From: Kuschelorhynchus macadamiae
Taxonomy: Eukaryota > Arthropoda > Insecta > Coleoptera > Curculionidae
Assembly (NCBI GenBank): GCA_030620095.1
Contig: JAUTXW010000143.1
Span: forward strand, 848,501 to 912,500
DNA: 64,000 nt
Direction: 5' to 3'
Shown here piece after piece: positions 61,370 through 64,000 of the stretch. The notes under the pieces are model-generated. The model saw only the letters and a program-made list of their open reading frames with translations, did not search any database and had not been told where the DNA came from. A program made the position numbers and the translations under genes. Numbering within the stretch: the stretch's first letter is position 1; each line of letters begins with the position of its first letter.

Positions 61370-62117
61370 CAAGGGCAGCCAGCATCAGATCCAGTGAACG
61401 AGACTTATCAAAATTTTAATTTATGCAGTTCGACTTTGGGCTACTCGGGTATGCCAAAAGTGGCCGTCTGTCTCCGTTTCTCATATTACTTTATACAGGG
61501 GCCGTCATCGTGAAGTACTATACAGGGCGTTTCCTAATTGCGTGCTGATGTTAAAGGGGGGGGTTTTTATGTCCTAAAGGTCTTAATTTTTGAGATAGAG
61601 GAGGGTAAAGTTTAAAAAGAAAACATTTTTTTTCATCCCAATTCTGATGCTTTTGTAGATAACTACATGAAATTTGATACACGTCTTCTATGAATTAAAA
61701 AGCATACGGATTTACCCAGGTTAATTAAATATGCACGCCACTGGTAGAAATTTCAAAAATTGATTGTTAATAAAAAATGCCCTTTTATGCACAAAAGACG
61801 TGTATCAAATTTCGCACAGTTATTTATCTATAATAGCATCAGAATTAGGATTAAAAAAATTTTTTTTTTGAAACCCTGTATCTCCAAAGTTAAGACTTTC
61901 AGGTTCATATTGAACTTTTTTTTAAAAAAGCTCCAAGAATCACCCCCTTTAACACGCAATTAGGAAACGCCCTGTATAGTACTTCACAATGAAGCCCTCT
62001 ATACAAAGTAATATAACGAACGGTCACTTTTGGAATACTAGAATAGCCCAAAGTCGAACTGCATAAGTTAAAATTTTGATAAATCGTGTTCACTGGAATC
62101 AGTGCTGGCTGCTCTAC
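61370..62117. mobile_element. Palindromic TA element with another MITE at its centre
   Basis: The arms 61370-61520 and 61977-62117 are reverse complements ('gcagttcgactttgggcta' in both, and 'gcagccagca' near the ends). TA flanks are at 61368-61369 and 62118-62119. Without the insert the element would be about 0.3 kb and fully palindromic. It lies inside the 3.07-kb element. Confidence 0.8.
61523..61974. mobile_element. 452-bp MITE at the palindrome centre
   Basis: Perfect or near-perfect terminal inverted repeats cagggcgtttcctaattgcg / cgcaattaggaaacgccctg, next to TA (61521-61522, 61975-61976). Deeper inverted matches include 'acgtgtatcaaattt' with its counterpart near 61670. Non-coding; presumably moved by a Tc1/mariner-type transposase. 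Confidence 0.85.
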
Positions 62118-62223
62118 TATAACTACATTGATGTGTTAATTTTGGAAAAATATAAGTTCTGTAGTTTTTCAAATATTAATTGCAATATTAGATATTTTTT
62201 GACACCCGGTATTGAATAGAAAA

Positions 62224-63612
62224 TTAATTATTTTGAAGCAGTTTATTGACAGCTACTTTATGAACAATTTTACAAAATATATGAAAAAAAAAAGCCATTT
62301 TTGAGGTTGACGGCTGTGATTCTAATGGTTCGATTCCTTCTAAATCGTTGTCTTCCTGTGAAAATGATGAGGTTTCGTCGTCACTACTTGAATATACCAG
62401 TGTGATAACTAAATCATCAATAACCGTTTCAATTTTGCCATCTACTTCCCAGTATTTATCTTCAATAGAACGAACATGTTTAACATACGATTTCCAATTT
62501 TTAGCCGATATTGAGTCAATCGCCTCTAATGTTATTTTATTTAAATCTTTAATTAAAAGTTCACCGGTGTTGCTCTCTCGAATATAGTCTTTTACTCCTG
62601 CCCATGCAAGTTCAATAAGGTTGAGGTCGCACATGTACGGAGGCAGCCCTAAAGGTGTATGACCGAGGTTACGTAAAAGACCGTCAATTTTACACTTTTT
62701 CTCTCTAGGCTTGTTGGCTGATATTACTTCAAATAATTGATATTTTCTCCATGTTGCATCACAAACAAGATTGTTCGATTTAAGCCACGATATCATATGA
62801 GCTTTTGTAGATTATTTAGTTGGCACTTTATCTTCTACGTAAGAATGATAAGACGCATTATCCATTACCACGACTGATTTGGGAGGAATGTTAAGTAGAA
62901 GCCTCTCGAGCAACCACTTTTCAAAATTATCTCTATTCATCCATCCATAATAGTCTCCAGTTGTTAGTCCCGAGCGAAAAACTAAAGCAGCACCTGGAAC
63001 AAATCCGGCTTTTGAACAGCTATAATAAAGCGACTACTAGAGCGGATTCCCTGAATAACACCTGTAACACTTTCACTTTGCCAGCATTTGTTCACTGTCA
63101 TATCATTATCTACCCAGGTTTCGTCTAGATCTACAATATTGCGTCCTTCTTGCCTATATTGCCTTACAGTTGATAGATATTTGGTCTCTCAGTGAGCAAT
63201 TTTCTTTTATTTTGGCACTTCAACGCCAAACAAAACCTTTTTTTATACCCGTACAGAAAATCTATTTTGTTCTTTACAGCACAAAGTAGAGGTTTGCAGG
63301 TCGGAACCTTCTTCAAGTTTATATAAAAATCCTCTATTGTTCGTCGAATTACTTGAAAATCAACATCATCAATTTTATCTTGTAGGAGATTTTAAAGGTG
63401 AAGTAGAACATGAGCGATCATTATGTTCTCTTTGAATTTTTCTTACACTACTTTCCGAAACACCAGTGTAAAATGCAGCGCGTTCTGTTCGATTTTGAAT
63501 TCGAATAGTCAAACTATTATTTTCAGCTTCTACAGCTAGTACAGGCCTCTATAACGCTCGCAATAACTTCACGTGCACCGCTTCGAATTGTTTTTCCTCT
63601 TTTGCTCGCCAT
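62224..63612 (-). pseudogene. IS630/Tc1-related DDE transposase, nearly complete
   Basis: The ATG at 63612 opens MASKRGKTIRSGAREVIASV. A frameshift then leads to ERAAFYTGVSESSVRKIQRE, a helix-turn-helix. The catalytic domain keeps NIVDLDETWVDND (first Asp), a frameshift after FIIA, GDYYGWMNRDNFEKWLLERL, VVVMDNASYHS (second Asp) and LPPYMCDLNLIELAWAGVKD (third, Glu). The last 190 codons are open and end in a serine/acidic tail (SSSDDETSSFSQEDNDLEG). One stop (KVPTK*) and at least three frameshifts disable it. The family, common in insects, is known for the L-P-P-Y-x-C-x-x-N-x-I-E-x-x-W motif. It probably once mobilised the TA-flanked element that contains it. Confidence 0.85.
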
Positions 63613-63960
63613 TATTACTACGAAATAATAATTCAAATTCAATGCAACGCATTTGTATAGAAATGAAAACAAATGCTCGAAATGTATAGGCGCCACTAGA
63701 AATAGCTAGAACCTTCTAGCGGCAAGTGCATGGAGCCTCTAGGCACATCCCAAATACAAGTGGACCAGTGCGAAATTTACTAACTCCTCGATTAATTTTC
63801 CGTACCGCTTAGCTGGCGCACTTTATAGGTGAAGCGGCAAATTATTACAACAAATAAAATAACATAAAATTTATTTGCGTACACAAATTTTACTTTTCCG
63901 CTTGCTTAAGAGTATGAACCTTTATTTTAAGGTCCGCCCGGTTTTCTTTCCCGTACTTTA

Positions 63961-64000
63961 CCAAGTCATTCTCATATGACCCTTAATTTTTGACCAACAT
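63961..64000 (-). repeat. R repeat, right piece, runs off the window
   Basis: 'ccaagtcattctcatatgac' followed by 'ccttaatttttgacca' is R text on the minus strand, continuing from 60890 and leaving the window. Confidence 0.75.

Larger units (their letters stand above)
60891..63958 (-). mobile_element. TA-flanked DDE element, 3.07 kb, inserted in R
   Basis: Ends aagtgcgggacacgaaagaa and, reversed, aagtacgggaaagaaaaccg form inverted repeats of about 30 bp (the left has a 3-bp insert). TA flanks both sides (60889-60890, 63959-63960). R text runs on at exactly the right place across the insertion ('ccaaaatgtta' then 'ccaagtcat'), which proves the boundaries. Inside are a transposase pseudogene (63612-62224), a 75-bp tandem duplication and two nested palindromes. 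Confidence 0.85.

Overview
The window is AT-rich eukaryotic DNA of arthropod type, most probably insect. Every recognisable protein is a decayed transposable-element protein of a kind common in insects: Tc1/mariner-type transposases, a 412/mdg1-like Ty3/Gypsy element, Jockey/CR1- and RTE-like non-LTR reverse transcriptases, a Penelope-like GIY-YIG nuclease, a Crypton-like tyrosine recombinase and a hAT transposase. Long (TA)n tracts and short miniature inverted-repeat elements (MITEs) fit the same picture. I cannot name the species; a beetle is only a guess. I see no host gene that I can defend. The best candidates for host sequence are a G+C-rich island at 300-960 and a short codon-like stretch at 16863-16967.

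Layout. 1-6.5 kb: a G+C-rich island, a fold-back Tc1/mariner element made of two opposed 5' halves (2266-3909), and the 3' end of an RTE-like reverse transcriptase. 6.5-12.4 kb: a multi-layer inverted duplication of part of a Ty3/Gypsy element, interleaved with several hundred bp of (TA)n. 13-15.3 kb: a mariner-type element with both ends (13052-14713), half of a palindromic element, and a hAT MITE with an 8-bp target duplication. 16-25 kb: a nested palindrome (17390-19130), another large palindrome (21377-22605), and two Tc1-type transposase remnants. 27-46 kb: long copies of one dispersed repeat family, called R here. R has a unit of about 0.5 kb carrying 'aacaaaatggcggc' and a GTCT-rich segment. 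One copy is interrupted by a CR1-like element and another by a palindrome that is itself interrupted by a mariner-type element. 50-53 kb: a TA-flanked element with a wrecked transposase, and a Penelope-like remnant. 55-58 kb: a hAT remnant, a three-copy tandem repeat and a reversed R copy. 59-64 kb: mariner-type and Jockey-like remnants, then a 3.07-kb TA-flanked element inserted in R and itself carrying two nested palindromes.

The feature I find most unusual is architectural. Three times (about 18 kb, 41 kb and 61.5 kb) a TA-flanked inverted-repeat element sits at the exact symmetry centre of another, larger palindrome. The central TA of the outer palindrome has become the target duplication. 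I propose that these palindromes are hot targets because their centre is a symmetric, bendable or extrudable TA. No gene here looks functional, so nothing works together as a pathway. The window is a record of nested insertion and decay.
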